Notes under the pieces: generated by a model
The model's input: the letters and a program-made list of their open reading frames with translations, nothing else
Databases searched by the model: none
What the model was told of the DNA's origin: nothing
Made by a program: the position numbers and the translations under genes
Shown: positions 1 to 12,805 of the stretch, one piece after another
Layout: every line of letters starts with the position of its first letter
Position numbering within the stretch: position 1 is the first letter of the stretch
Origin: Macrobrachium rosenbergii
Taxonomy: Eukaryota; Arthropoda; Malacostraca; Decapoda; Palaemonidae
Direction of reading: 5' to 3'
Length of the DNA: 64,000 nt
Assembly: GCF_040412425.1 (NCBI RefSeq)
Contig: NC_089788.1
Location: 71,969,720 to 72,033,719 of the forward strand

Positions 1-786
1 TTCCTACCGAACCTATAGAGCCCTCACCTACGTGATTAGCTTTGGAGAGAAATCGGAAATCACATTAGCCTGACCAAATTTACTACCCACAAAAATTTAG
101 CATCTCGAGTAAGTGCATCTCTGTAAAATTTCAAACATTTTGTTCAACACTTCTTGATACGCGCTAACAATAATAAAGATTATTAACGTTTGAAATGCTT
201 CCTGTTTATTTGAGTTGTCTAATGGAGGTATCGTCTTTACTGAGTGCTTGTGGTTTGGTCTTTTACGATTGATTCTTTTTCGTACAGCTCCTGCAAAGAA
301 TCACGTTTGTCAGAGTCAAAGGTATTTTTCCCAACGATGCTAGTTTTCCTTAAAGTTTTAATATAGTCATAGATTTTAAAATGCATATAATTACTCCACC
401 CATTGCGCTTACAGTGTAACGTTTTAAAGGATTACTTAGCTACACGGCCCTTACGATTTTAATATTGCCATTGTTTTATGTGATGTTGAAATTCGAGACG
501 CTTTCTTATTAATGCAAAACTCCAATCAGGACCATTTGTAGAGTTATGAATATATTTTTCGGTTTGAGAACTTTATTTATTGAACGTCCACTGTTCTATA
601 AAACAATAAGCACTCAGAATTAGTAGGAGTTAAACGACAGACTTTCAAAATGGTGTGAGTTGTTGATGAGAAAATAATGCTTTTAGTTTAAGCACAGTAG
701 ATAAAAAGGACGAACCATGATACATAAAATATGTATAATCATGAATGAATACTTTGACATATCCGCAGATCTTTAAGTATCGTTTT
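1..786. other. Unassigned AT-rich sequence
   Basis: No long open frame, tandem repeat or recognised mobile element is visible on either strand. The sequence is AT-rich and interrupted by stops in all frames. Confidence 0.6.
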
Positions 787-983
787 ACTTTAAAATTATA
801 CTCTTTTTCCTTAAATGAAGATTGAAAATTCTCTGAACTTCATACTTTAAAATTACATTTTTCCTTAAATGAAGATTTATTATCCTTAAATAAGATTTAA
901 AGTGTTCTGAACTTCTTACTTTTGCACTTTTTCCTTACATAAAGATTTATCCTTTAATAAGATTCAAAGTTGCCTGAACTTCT
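787..983. repeat. Three-unit divergent tandem repeat (57-73 bp units)
   Basis: Three successive units begin with ACTTT at about 787, 844 and 918. Each contains TTTTTCCTTA, AAGATT and a terminal CTGAACTTC. Units differ in length and carry many substitutions, so the duplication is old. Confidence 0.7.
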
Positions 984-1028
984 TTGAAGTATCAATTCAT
1001 ATAATCGTTATCATCACTATAGGTTTTT

Positions 1029-1461
1029 AGTTTTCTGTAAAAGAAAACTATTGTGCCGGCTTGTCTGTCCGTCCGTACTTTATTCTGTCTGTGCTTTTTC
1101 TGTCTGCACTTTTTCTGTCCTCCTTCAGATTTTAAAAACTACTGAAGCTAGAGGGCTGCAATAAGGTATGTTGATCATCCACCCACCAGTCATTAAACAC
1201 ATCAAATTGCAGCCCTCTAGCCTCAGGAGTTTTTAGGTTATTGGAGGTTAAAGTTAGCCGTAATCGTGCTTCTAGCAACGATATAGGATAGGCCACAACC
1301 GGGCCGTGGTTAAAGTTTCATGGGCCGCGGCTCATACAGCATTATACCGAGACCCCCCCGAAAGATCGATCTATTTTCGGTGGCCTTGATTATACGCTGT
1401 AGCGGCTGCACAGATAACTCTACTGCTCCGAAGAAACTTCGGCGCATTTTTTAACTTGTTT
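1029..1461 (+). repeat. Multi-hairpin interspersed repeat, copy 1 (full length)
   Basis: This is one of six copies of the same roughly 430-bp sequence in the window. It opens with a hairpin AGTTTTC/GAAAACT (1029-1049), followed by TTGTGCCGGC and a pyrimidine-rich CTGTC-repeat stretch. A central inverted repeat has arms of about 30 nt at 1133-1165 and 1204-1235 around GAGGGCTGCA/GCAGCCCTC. Then come a GGGCCGCGGCTCATAC block, a third hairpin near 1353-1383 (CCGAAA...TTTTCGG) and a fourth, CCGAAG-AAA-CTTCGG, near 1429-1443, ending ACTTGTT. No frame is conserved as coding. The class is unknown: there are no long terminal inverted repeats and no clear target duplication. I recall similar repeats from caridean shrimp but did not search. 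Confidence 0.85.
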
Positions 1462-1964
1462 CTTTTATGTTCAAAAAGAGCCAACTCACTGCAATGATGC
1501 AAGCACCATAAAAACCTAATATCTCTTTCAAGAAAAGTGGATATATTAAAGCAAATTAAAGTTTTATGTTATGCTCTTATACGCGCTTGAATAGAACCGA
1601 CCTAAAGTAGATCGCAATTTCGCTTGAAATTCCCCATTTACATAATTCGATTACACTTGCATTACCGGCCTCGGGAATACAGAGCTGTGTTGCGTTCTCA
1701 TGATTTGATTCCTTTTTTTTTTTTTGTAATCTTCATTTTTTAATGTTATGGAGGGAAAAATTGGATTGAATATTTCAACCGGGCTAGAATTAATATTATT
1801 GATCAATTACGCTCTCGTGTCCACTTCGCTTGACGCGAGGATTTGGTGCTTGGCCAAGCGGTGGATTGGTGACCGTCGCTGACAGACAAAGGCCGCCGCC
1901 TACATATGTTGCAGTGTTACTCAAAATGTATCTCATCTATAGAGACAGTGTGGGAATGTACGAA

Positions 1965-1970
<6 letters not shown>
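1462..1970. other. Unassigned sequence between repeat and microsatellite
   Basis: Nothing recognisable apart from a short T-run near 1712-1726. Confidence 0.5.
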
Positions 1971-2831
<861 letters not shown>

Positions 2832-3366
2832 TTATAATATTCACAGGAGTATGTTTGATCTATTAAATGAAAAATGTTGCTGTTTTTGCAGATATTTTCA
2901 TGAATATTGAACATACAAAGTTGCCTCTAACTGACATATACTGTGGTGTGCAGTACCATGGAAATATTAGTATTTCCTTGTTGCTTCTCTTTTCCATGGC
3001 TATGAAATCCTACATTTTTTACGGAACCAGTGATATTGTTGTTGCCCACGTAAGGAATTAGAAAAGTGTGTAAACTACATATTTCAAACAGGAATTCCAG
3101 TCGTGGTTACCGTGAAATGGAACTCGGGGAGAGAACTGGATGCTACATGCGTTTGTGTACGAATTTTTAAAGGGATTGAAAACGACGGCATGTGTGCTGG
3201 TCTTGTGATGAATGGAAGCTAAGATATTGTTTGCTCTGACCCATAGTTTTGTGATGCTAGGATGTGCAGAGAGCCGGGAAGTCAGGGGTTCTGAGTGTCA
3301 TGTCTAACTGCGTTACTGACTTGTGCAAAGGTTTCAATCACCTTCAACTGTGGTTGTTATTATTGG
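2832..3366. other. Unassigned sequence
   Basis: A short open frame (2867-3061, 64 codons) is present but resembles no family I know and lacks any supporting context. I treat the interval as non-coding. Confidence 0.5.
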
Positions 3367-3969
3367 CCAGTGATTGGTACAGTTGATCATCTTTGTTACT
3401 GCTGAACAGTGATTGTTACTGATGAACAGTGATTGTACTTTTGATCAGTGATCGTTACTGTTGAACAGTGATTGGTACTGATGAATAATGATTGGTACTG
3501 TTGAACAATGATTGATACAATTGAACAGTGATTGGTACTACTGAACAGTGATTGTCACTGTTGAACAGTGATTGTTACTGATGAACAGTGATTGTACTTT
3601 TGATCAGTGATCGTTACTGTTGAACAGTGATTGGTACTGATGAACAATGATTGGTACTGTTGAACAGTGATTGATACTATTGAACAATGATTGGTACTGT
3701 TGAACAGTGATTGTACTTTTGATCAGTGATCGTTACTGTTGAACAGTGATTGGTACTGTTGAGCAGTGGTTGTTACTTTTGAACAGTGATTGGTACTATT
3801 AAACAGTGATTGGTACTCTTAAACAGTGATTGGTACGATTGAACAGTGACTGGTACTGTTGAACAGTGAATGGTGCTGTTGAACAGTGATTATTATTGTT
3901 GAACAGTGATTGGTACTGTTGAACAGTGATTGGTCCTATTGAACAGTGATTGGTACTTTTGAACAGTGA
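3367..3969. repeat. 20-bp minisatellite with higher-order structure
   Basis: About thirty tandem units of consensus GAACAGTGATTGGTACTGTT, with variants such as TTGATCAGTGATCGTTAC. A multi-unit block containing the GATCAGTGATCG variant recurs (around 3403-3510 and 3560-3665, and partly again near 3705), so groups of units were duplicated together. Confidence 0.93.
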
Positions 3970-4479
3970 GTGCTTGCTCCTTATAATTTTATGACCAGAA
4001 TGTCTCAGGTGGACATGGAGCCATGAATTGGGTAATGCAAATCTCACTGTTCTTATGTTTGCTTCTTAGTGTTCTAGATATGCCCCCTCTCAGGTCAACT
4101 CCTGTACATTCACTCTGTGGTAATTGCTTAGCACTGGAATTACGGTTTTCACTTTAGTATGCCTTATTAAGTAAATCCCTATAGTTTTTTTGTGAATGAA
4201 TGGCAAAGACTTAATGGTAACTAGTAACATTTGGTAATTCTGCTGACTGAAGGACTTCTGTAGTAGAATTTACTTGTATTTCGCACATGCATGGTATAGT
4301 AAGTGGCTGAAATGATGACGGATGATTTCATCTTTCTTGAAACATCGTTGAGGGTCCCGAAATCGATCCCACGAGGATGAACGTCTTGGGGTCGTTTTAC
4401 CTTCTAATAAATTGTGAATTGTGTACGTGGTGTTTAATCGACTTTGGTAGGTTACAGCCGTGATGGAGAAACTCATTTT
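3970..4479. other. Unassigned sequence
   Basis: No repeat family or coding signature seen. Confidence 0.5.
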
Positions 4480-4581
<102 letters not shown>

Positions 4582-4860
4582 TTGTTTATACTTTCGTTGA
4601 GTTATAATCCGGTATTATATGAACTGATACAGGTAGCATAATGGTGGAAATTGCCGCAAAGTGAATAGATATCAATAGGCTTCAATTGTCAGTGATGTCA
4701 TTAACTCGCGCTATGTAATTTATAGAAATAACGTTTTACATGATTAGTGATGGGCCGTCATACTTTTGAACGGGGATTATTCCTAGAAGCTTAAATTTAG
4801 GTTCCAAAGGATTGCATCAAGATTAATATAGACATTTGAGAGTTTCATTGTTTATGTTTT

Positions 4861-5702
4861 ATATAGCAGTGAAAGCATTCGTGAAAAATTGACATTAAAC
4901 GTCATACATTTTTATATGCATTGGAGAGGCCCTTTTTTCATGTAATGCTAATAAAAGAAAATGGAATTGTAATGCAGAGTTATCGTAGGTAATTTTTTTT
5001 TTCGACGGACTGACTTTTTCGTTTTTTATGTCTTATATAGCAGTGAAAACATACATGATAAACTGACTTTAACTGTCATAAATTTAATGTACATTGGAGA
5101 GACCATCTTTACCATATAATGTAATAAATAAAAAGAATTATAATGCAGAATTACCACACGAAAAACTGACTTTAACTGTCATAAATTTAATAAACACTGG
5201 AGAGGCCATTTTTAACATATAATGTAATTAATAAAAAATATAGAGCGAATTGTAATGCAGAGTTACCACATGAAACACTGACATTAACTGTCATAAATCT
5301 GATGTACATTGGAGAAGCCATTTTTATCATATAATGTAATTAACAAAAAAAGCGAATTGTAATGCAGAATTACCACATGAAAAACTGACATTAACTGCCA
5401 TAAATTTGATGTACATTGGAGAGGCCATTTTTATCACATAATGTAAATAACCCCCCCCCCAAAAAAAAAACGAATTGTAATGCAGAGTTACCGTAGGTAA
5501 TTTTTTTTTATCGACGGCCTGACTGTTTCATTCTTTGTGTCTTATATAGCAGTGAAAACATACATGAAAAACTGACATTAACTGCCATAAATTTGATGTA
5601 CATTGGAGAGGCCAATTTTATCTTATAATGTAATAAAAAAAAAGAATTATAATACAGTTACCTTAGATTTTTTTTATTTTTTTGTCGACGGACTGAGCGA
5701 TG
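4861..5702. repeat. Tandem array of about 110-bp and 180-bp units
   Basis: Six units share AACTGACATTAACTGTCAT, TGTACATTGGAGAGGCCA, CATATAATGTAAT and GAATTGTAATGCAGAG. Long units (start, middle and end of the array, near 4861, 5030 and 5540) also carry a block with TCGACGGACTGAC and CTTATATAGCAGTGAAAAC. Short units near 5160, 5272 and 5380 lack it. Homopolymer runs in the array (C11 and A10 near 5451) vary in length between units. Confidence 0.88.
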
Positions 5703-5895
5703 ACCATTTTTGTCTTCATAGAGGAAATGAGGCTCCTACTCTGCTTTCCAGTGGCCACTGGAGCCTCGAAGAAGCCGCTCTAACAGGATTGTAAAAGTTT
5801 CCCCTGAGAGTAGTAGGTGGGACGGACTCTGCATTTGAAATAGCGAACAGTCTCGAACACAAGTGCACAAAGATGGTATCCCTTGGGTTATTTAA
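5703..5895. other. Unassigned sequence after tandem array
   Basis: Moderate G+C. No gene or repeat was recognised. Confidence 0.45.
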
Positions 5896-5933
5896 CCCCC
5901 TCACCCCTCTCCTAACCCCCACCACCAACCCCA

Positions 5934-5976
<43 letters not shown>
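5896..5976. repeat. C-run cluster followed by (CT)n
   Basis: Four runs of four or five C (5896-5900, 5904-5907, 5916-5920, 5929-5932) precede a 41-bp CT tract (5936-5976). The complementary strand could in principle form a G-quadruplex with loops of 3, 8 and 8 nt. Confidence 0.9.
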
Positions 5977-5978
<2 letters not shown>

Positions 5979-6081
5979 CAAAATTTTCACGGTTGTTTTC
6001 AACAATCCACGCGAGAGTAAAGTGGATTAGAAATTTTCACATTAGTTTTTGTCAAGGTTGGAATAATATTATTGGTTACCG

Positions 6082-6082
<1 letters not shown>

Positions 6083-6164
<82 letters not shown>
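6083..6164. repeat. (CT)n microsatellite, about 82 bp
   Basis: Uninterrupted CT dinucleotides. A polypurine/polypyrimidine mirror repeat of this length can adopt triplex DNA. Confidence 0.98.
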
Positions 6165-6168
<4 letters not shown>

Positions 6169-6464
6169 ACGGAATGAATCTGCTTCAGAATTTTCGAGTA
6201 CAGCGGCATGTGGCCCTGAGTGTTTCCTGTAATACGGCACCGTTTTCAACTAATAAAAATCTGTACTTAACCTACAGTGAAATGTTGATTTTGGTACATG
6301 TTTATTTGGAGGTAAAGTAGCCCTAATAGCGAGGCTTGAGTGCAAGAACAAATATCGTTCCTTCCAGAATATTCTAAACTTTGAGTAATTCCCTCAAAGA
6401 AAATATGTCGATGCAAGAAGAAAATATCCAACTGTTTTCCATGGAGAGATGATTCCTCCCAATA

Positions 6465-6467
<3 letters not shown>
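6165..6467. other. Unassigned sequence between CT tracts
   Basis: Nothing recognised. Confidence 0.5.

Positions 6468-6538
<71 letters not shown>
6468..6538. repeat. (CT)n microsatellite, one interruption
   Basis: CT dinucleotides with a single GT interruption near 6499. Confidence 0.98.
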
Positions 6539-6540
<2 letters not shown>

Positions 6541-7191
6541 TTCACGAACTTACACATATATACATGCTATAGAATTCAAATGGACATCATTGTCTTACTG
6601 CCTGTTACTGTTAGACTGTTGTGTAAATAGTCAACTGGCAAATGCCCGTACTCTTAATATTCCTTTTAGTTCTAGAGGTAATTTGTTGTTAAAACAATGC
6701 CATATTCCTCAGTTTATAACACCGAAGGAAAATATAAAGGAACATTACAGTGAAGACGCATCCCCGCCCACAAGCAGAGACGCCGGACTGAAGGGAAGGA
6801 ACTTGCATGCAAGTTCTCCTGGAGCGGTAAAAGCAGCATACGTTGACTGGTTGATTCCCGTTATTGCTCCCTCCCTTTTGTAGTCGTCGTACTTTTACCA
6901 TCCCTTTTTTCCCCTCGCCTTTATTCTTTTTCCCCCCTCCCACCTCTCGGTTCTTCTTCTCCTTTCCCTCTCCCCTTTCTTGTCGCATCTTTCCTCCGGA
7001 GAGAGCAGTCATTTATGATTTTTAGAGGGAGACTTTTTACGAGGTAACTCTTTGAATTCCAACTTTCAGCGTTATTAAGCATGATTATAAGTTATGAGCG
7101 TGTAACTTCGGCACCCAATTTTATCCTTAGAGAGCCGAATGTTTATGCCTGGAATATTAAGGGAGGATTTCGCCCTGGATACGTCAGCGCG
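6539..7191. other. Unassigned sequence with a pyrimidine-rich stretch
   Basis: A stretch of about 100 bp (6870-6992) is dominated by C and T on the plus strand. No gene recognised. Confidence 0.5.

Positions 7192-7246
<55 letters not shown>
7192..7246. repeat. (TTAC)n tetranucleotide microsatellite
   Basis: Thirteen to fourteen perfect TTAC units. Confidence 0.98.
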
Positions 7247-7329
7247 GCCCTTCGTGGATGTATGCTAAGAATGGCTGTGTATGTGTGTCATTGCAAGAGA
7301 TTTTTAAAAAATAAATGGTTGTTCTTTTT

Positions 7330-7765
7330 AGTTTTCTGTAAAAGAAAACTATTGTGCCGGCTTCGTCTGTCCGTCTGCACTTTATTCTGTCCGCACTTTT
7401 TTTCTGTCCGCACTTTTTCTGTCTTTCTTCAGATCTTAGAAACTACTGAGGCTACAGGGCTACAAATTGGTATGTTGATCATCCACCCTCCAGTCATCAG
7501 ATATACGAAATTGCAGCCCTCTAGCCTAAGTAGTTTTTTTTCACTTAAGGTTAAAGTTAGCCATAATCATGCTTCTGGCAACGGTATAGGTAGGATAGGC
7601 CACCACCAGGCCGTGGCTAAAGTTTCTTGGGCCGCGGCTCATACGGCATTATATCGAGACCACCGAAAGCTAGATCTATTTTCGGTGGCCTTGATTATAC
7701 GCTGTAGCGGCTGTATAGAAAACTCGATTGCGTCGAAGACACTTCGCCGCATTTTTTACTTGTTT
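7330..7765 (+). repeat. Multi-hairpin interspersed repeat, copy 2
   Basis: Full-length copy: AGTTTTC hairpin at 7330-7350, TTGTGCCGGCTTCGTCTG, the central inverted repeat around CTACAGGGCT/GCAGCCCTCTAG (about 7440-7530), GGGCCGCGGCTCATAC (7630-7645), ATTTTCGGTGGCC (7679-7691) and the end hairpin near 7733-7750. A 247-codon open frame (7139-7882) runs through this copy and the TTAC tract and is not credible as a gene. Confidence 0.87.
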
Positions 7766-9057
7766 TGTAATAGTTGTCAAATTTGGATCTATGCTTATAA
7801 TGATTTCAGATACAAAGTACTCCGAATTCTAGCTCAGATCGTTTCCAGATCGCTCGGAAAAAATATTTTGTGTCTTTGGTAGTTTGGGAAAGGAAAGAAC
7901 TTTCTTTCCATCGTCGTTTATGGATAAAGAATATTAAGAACTGATTTCAAAGAAACAATCGTTACGTTATTCACCCTAACAGTGAAATAATATGACATGA
8001 AATGACCTAGCAAGGGAACGAGGGCGAATCATTACTGCCAGGTGTATTTTTCCCTTTTGTTTAGTCTCATGGAAAACTCGAAAGCTGACGCGACTGTTAC
8101 TTGCATAAAGGCTGAAATGGATATTAATTCTGTGCATTCTCTTTCTGTCTCTGATTAGATTTGATGTTGGGCTTCCTCTAGCGGCTGTCTATCAAAATCC
8201 TGATGAATAACTCGCACATTCTGATGTGCTGTAAGCTATTGATGTCCGTTGTCAAATGACAGTATTTGACAAATGATTTCTATGAAACTCGGTGCGAAAT
8301 TTTCACTCTTGGTGAAATGTAATATCTAGCAAGCTTTCGGTGCCTTTTCAGTGTTATCAAGACTCTCTTGCCTTAAATTATATATGTATTTTATTTGTTA
8401 TGTCCTTTGCGCTACTTTGATAAAATCCTGATAACATGTTAGAGGAATTTGTAGACTAATTAAAACGCAGCAATATTTGTGAGTCAGTAACTCTGTGATA
8501 TGTTTTTAGTTATTTTAGATTTCTGGCAGGAAATTATCTGATTTCTAAGGTTAATGCTTTATATTTATTCAAGCAAAGATTATCCTGAGATACAAGTTTT
8601 CAGTTTTTAGTTTTTTTTTAATTTGGAAGGAAATGATTTCATTCTAAGACTGATGCTTTATCCTTATTCAAGCGAAGGTTATGAACACGGATCTTCCATT
8701 ATTGGCCTCAAGAATAGTGAAAAGGATAACCACTAATTAACGCTTTTCTCTCTTCTGAAAGGGTTCTATAAATAACATATAGAGTCATTGGTGTAACGTC
8801 TCTCACGCAACACTAAAAGAGATTAGGAAGAAATCCTTTTTATCTTCCACTGCAAAACAAAAAGTTCTTCGATGAAAGAATAAATGAAACTCAACTTCAT
8901 TTCACTTGAAGTTATAACAATGGAAAATAACAGGGGAATGTTTTACATTGCTGATTCCCAGAAGTAGAGATTACGGTTATTATTCATAAGTTTTACAATG
9001 CGTTGCTCATAGAAATACTCTTGTAATCACCAAATGTACAGTTCACATGAGGTGTGT
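7766..9057. other. Unassigned sequence
   Basis: No coding signature. It contains one divergent duplication, listed separately. Confidence 0.5.
8515..8686. repeat. Divergent two-unit tandem duplication
   Basis: Two units of about 75 bp share GGAAATNATNTNATTTCTAAG-like text, ATGCTTTAT and TTATTCAAGC, spaced about 100 bp apart. Confidence 0.65.
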
Positions 9058-9060
9058 GTG

Positions 9061-9155
<95 letters not shown>

Positions 9156-9168
9156 TCTCTCTCTCTCC
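9058..9168. repeat. (AT)n(CT)n compound microsatellite
   Basis: TATATG repeats pass into an 82-bp AT tract (to 9153) and then a 15-bp CT tract. Confidence 0.97.
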
Positions 9169-10487
9169 TTCCTTCCTCGTGATTGAAACACCTGATCAAC
9201 ATTTTTTGCCGTACAGGTATCCGTATTGCGCCACTTGTTCCTCATCCAAATATTTCGCATCAGCCCCTCCATAAACTCAATATACAGCTGCGGAGTACTG
9301 CTAAACCAATAACGTCCTCTCTGCATATTCTGAATCATAAATCACACTTGCCTCCTGCCTTCATACATTTCACACGTCTAGCATTGCATAAATTCTTATA
9401 ATCACATTTGCCCGGTTACCATTCAGAGGCGTTTCTGAAAATTTCTAGTCTTTGCCACCAGCAATCCTGTCGTGCATTTTTGGCCTCCAAATATTCGTCA
9501 CGAAAGGTTTTTTTTTTTACAGATGAACCCCTCTTTGTAATAATTATCTTTCACCGCACTTTTAAAATTGAATGTTTATAAACAAAGATTATTTATAGCA
9601 TGCATTCATATAATCACATGTATTTGTAAATGACGAAGCAGAGAGTGATATGGCATTGCATGTACAAAGCCGCTTTCCGGTTGTAAATACGAGATTTCTC
9701 AAAAAGAATATTCAAAAGCATACTTGGGAAACAGGAAATGGTGATGTAGTTTGCTGAGATTGTGTATAGTTGGATGGAGGGGTAAGTTTATGGATGTAAC
9801 GGTGGGAAGAGAAGTAGCCGGATGTTTATCTAATAATTGCATGGTTGAATGGTAAGTTTAGACGGAGCTAAAAATGTAATCTAGACAATGATTTTTATGA
9901 TAAGGAATTCAGAAGAGCATTTAAAGAGAAAGGTGATGAGAATTAAGTTGGAGTTAAAGACTAGGAGATGGAAGAAGTAAAAGTGTATTTAAAATTCGAA
10001 GATGTGTTAATACTCAGTAGGGAGTGTTTGCATGTCTAGAAGGGTAGGTAGAGGGAATAGAAAAAGTAAAATATGTGATAGGGATATGCCAGGTTTATTG
10101 TACAAAAGGCAGAGTTTACTTCAGATGCAATAGCTTGCCATATAACAAGATTCTTGCATTTGGAGTTCCACATGAGAAATGATTGAGAGATAGAGAGTAG
10201 GAATATATAGAGAAAGTAGCACTTGTATGGATTTCAGGACGAAAGAGGCAAATTGAGATAAGCTGTCTGAAATCAATGTAGCTCTGGTCAGTTTTGCAAG
10301 TGTTTTTATTTCTTTAAAATTTATTGGATAGAAGGACAGAATGGAGGCATGTAGAGGAACTGTGGAATTGATGGGATTGCAAGTTATGCTGCAACACATT
10401 GTTAAAATGTGTCTGTATGGCTAGTCAGAGGTACTAAGGCATCTCTTGGCGAGGGAAAAGTTTTCAAGAAATGGTGAGAGGAAACTT
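9169..10487. other. Unassigned sequence, possible decayed LINE 5' part
   Basis: The plus strand from about 9720 becomes purine-rich with GAAGAAGT/GGAGATGG text like the adjoining RT fossil, so it may be the decayed upstream part of that element. No motif supports this directly. Confidence 0.35.
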
Positions 10488-10767
10488 GTTCTTTTGTATA
10501 AAGGTAAAGGTGATAGGCTGGTGTTGTTACTGTACTTATACCAGGGAAGGTGTATGATATGATTTTGATCTAGAAAGTAAAATAGTTGACAGACGCATTA
10601 TTGAGGGTTATGAGTTTAGATGAAGAAGAAACTGTATGTATCAAGTGTTTGCTTATAAATAGTCATATGAGAAATTTGGAAGTATAATGGAAAACCTGTG
10701 TTTATCTTTTAAGAACCTAAAAAAAAGAAATGCAGTGTAGATGGTGCTGAAAATGATTTGTATTGAA

Positions 10768-10834
10768 AGATAGTTTAAAAGTAAATAAAGGTTTTCATAA
10801 AAAGATAGCTTAAAAGTAAATAAAGGTTTTCATT
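10768..10834. repeat. Two-unit 35-bp tandem duplication inside LINE fossil A
   Basis: AAAGATAGTTTAAAAGTAAA and GGTTTTCAT occur twice in a row with one substitution (AGATAGTT versus AGATAGCT). Confidence 0.9.
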
Positions 10835-11285
10835 AGGAAAGCAACGCAGGCAGTAGAAAATGTAGACAAGAGAGTAACTGGGTTAGAGTAAATATGGGTT
10901 TGAGACAAGAGCGTGCTTTGTCAAAATGGCTTCCAGTATCATTATGAATGGAGACATGCGAGAAGTCGAAGAACGGACAGCAGATGTAGGTGCAGCGTTG
11001 TAGGAAAAGATAAGTCATAAATCGAATGTGCATTGGTCGATGTTTGCAAGTGATACCGAATTGAAACAGTGTAGAGAAACTGCAGGGAGATAATAACAGT
11101 TAATGTCAGCAAAACTAAGATTATGAAGGTAAATGAAAACCCAGAAAGATGGAAGAATGAATGTCAGTATGGATTAAGTGGAGATGGTTGATTCGTGTAG
11201 ATATTTGGAAGTAATCATAACAGATGATGGAAGCATGAAAGAAGAGGTACGTCACAGAGAAGGTGAAGATAGCAAGGTTACCAGG

Positions 11286-11305
11286 GTGTGTGTCTGTGTG
11301 TGCGT

Positions 11306-11336
<31 letters not shown>
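11286..11336. repeat. (GT)n microsatellite inside LINE fossil A
   Basis: Imperfect GT tract with C interruptions, lying between two RT-derived coding remnants. Confidence 0.95.
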
Positions 11337-11790
11337 AAAGAATTATGAAGATACCTGAGTAACGTGGGAGCTAAGATGGGAATATATGACAGCATTGTTG
11401 AGCCAGCCATCCTTAATGGAAGTGAAGTGTAGCTGCTGAATGCGAGTAAGAAATTTATTGATTAGTTCTTTAGACTAGCATCAGAATAACAGTAGTTATG
11501 AACACCAGTATTTGAAAGCACATAAAACTGAATGTGTTGAGGTGGTTTCTCTAGTGTATAAAGCATAAGAAGACATGGATGAGGTAACAGTGATGTTTAC
11601 AGAGGTGGAAGGAAGGATTAGAAAGTTTAATTATGGTTGGTCATATGAAAGAATGGAATATAGTAGGGAGTTGAAGCGAGTTTGTAATTTAGCAGTTTTA
11701 GGAGACAGGAGAAGAGGAAAACAGAAAGTGGTGGTGGAAATGTCGCAGAGGAACTGGGATGTACGAGAGAGCGTACATGATGGAAGTGAA

Positions 11791-12695
11791 TGTGCAGTTT
11801 GTGCAGGGCGCTCAGTGCACGGCTGATGATGCTCAAGTACTCTGCACAGGGTGTTCATCCACGGTTCAGGAGTTAAAACATGAACGTGGCAGTGAATCTC
11901 TTCTTGTTTTTCCCTAGAACAAAAGCCTTTAAGGAGAGAAGGGATTAATTTCTACTCACGTACGTAGACATGTACATCTTGTACATAATGGCTGTTTACA
12001 AATTCATATAAATATAAATCTGCATATGAACGCTGTGTTGCTTGTGCTATTAAGTAGGCAAGTTGTTTGATAAAAGCTTCCTTTTCTTCACAAATTACAT
12101 TGTTTCATATGCTCTCATTTCCTGCCTGTTACTCTCGCACTACTATTGTTAGCATTAATATTCAAAACACTATTTAATTAAATGAAATTATTGTTCTTTA
12201 TTTTGGTATGCCAGAGTAATTCGACTGATGTTGCAGATTGAAATAGGTGGATGAAGTCTAAAAATATCGTTGCTTGTTTTTTCACTACTTGAAATTTCAT
12301 CATGAAAATGACTAACTTCAAGTAAAGGGTAATATGTTAATTATTTATATAATATTACTGTTGCCTTTTGAACTCTTATGCTATGAATATTGCAGCTAGA
12401 TAAACAAGTAAACATTGCTAATAAACTAAAGCAATGGGCAAGCTTTCTGTTCCCTGCGCTTTTATGTCATTTAGTTTTCTTTTTTGTGTACTTAAGGACA
12501 TTCGTCATATTCAAATATTAATCTTGAAATTACAAGGTGCCAAATGCAGTGGGTTATTTATGAAAGCACCTCTAATTTGTGTAAGGGAAAAGGAAGAAAA
12601 ATTATGATTTGTAATTTGTTTTATCCTCGTATTGACTTTTAGGAGATGTATTTTTTATTCTTACTTGTAATATTTTACTTATTATGGTTAAAGTA
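11791..12695. other. Unassigned AT-rich sequence
   Basis: Nothing recognised on either strand. Confidence 0.5.
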
Positions 12696-12724
12696 ATAGG
12701 AATGCTTTTTATCCGTAATATGGG

Positions 12725-12802
<78 letters not shown>
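12696..12802. repeat. (CT)n microsatellite with a shared 5' flank
   Basis: A 77-bp CT tract (12726-12802) is preceded by TAGGAATGCTTTTTATCC and TAATATGGGATT. Almost the same flank precedes the CT tract at 15850, so the tract belongs to a dispersed unit. Confidence 0.93.

Positions 12803-12805
<3 letters not shown>

Larger units (their letters stand above)
10488..11790 (+). pseudogene. Decayed non-LTR retrotransposon reverse transcriptase (LINE fossil A)
   Basis: Shifting frames on the plus strand give a colinear series of RT motifs of the type found in invertebrate non-LTR elements: VLLYKGKGDR (10488), PGKVYDMILI (10541), CMYQVF (10633), MGLRQERALS where families have G-x-RQG-x-x-x-S (10894), FASD at the catalytic F/YADD position (11043-11054), VNVSKTKIMKV (about 11100), SCRYLEVIITDDGSM (11193), GIYDSIVEPAILNGSEV followed by a stop where Trp is usual (11378-11431), and a C-terminal ERMEYSRELKRV ... 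RRRGK stretch (to about 11725). Many stops and frame changes, a mutated catalytic motif and an internal GT microsatellite show it is dead. The motif order is seen directly; the family assignment is from memory. Confidence 0.8.

Noticed and set aside
5896..5932. Strong G-quadruplex
   Set aside because: Four C-runs are present but two loops are 8 nt, so at best a weak candidate.
7139..7882. 247-codon open frame, the longest in the window
   Set aside because: It reads through a TTAC microsatellite and a whole copy of the multi-hairpin repeat. Similar peptides at 24536-24751(-) come from another repeat copy.
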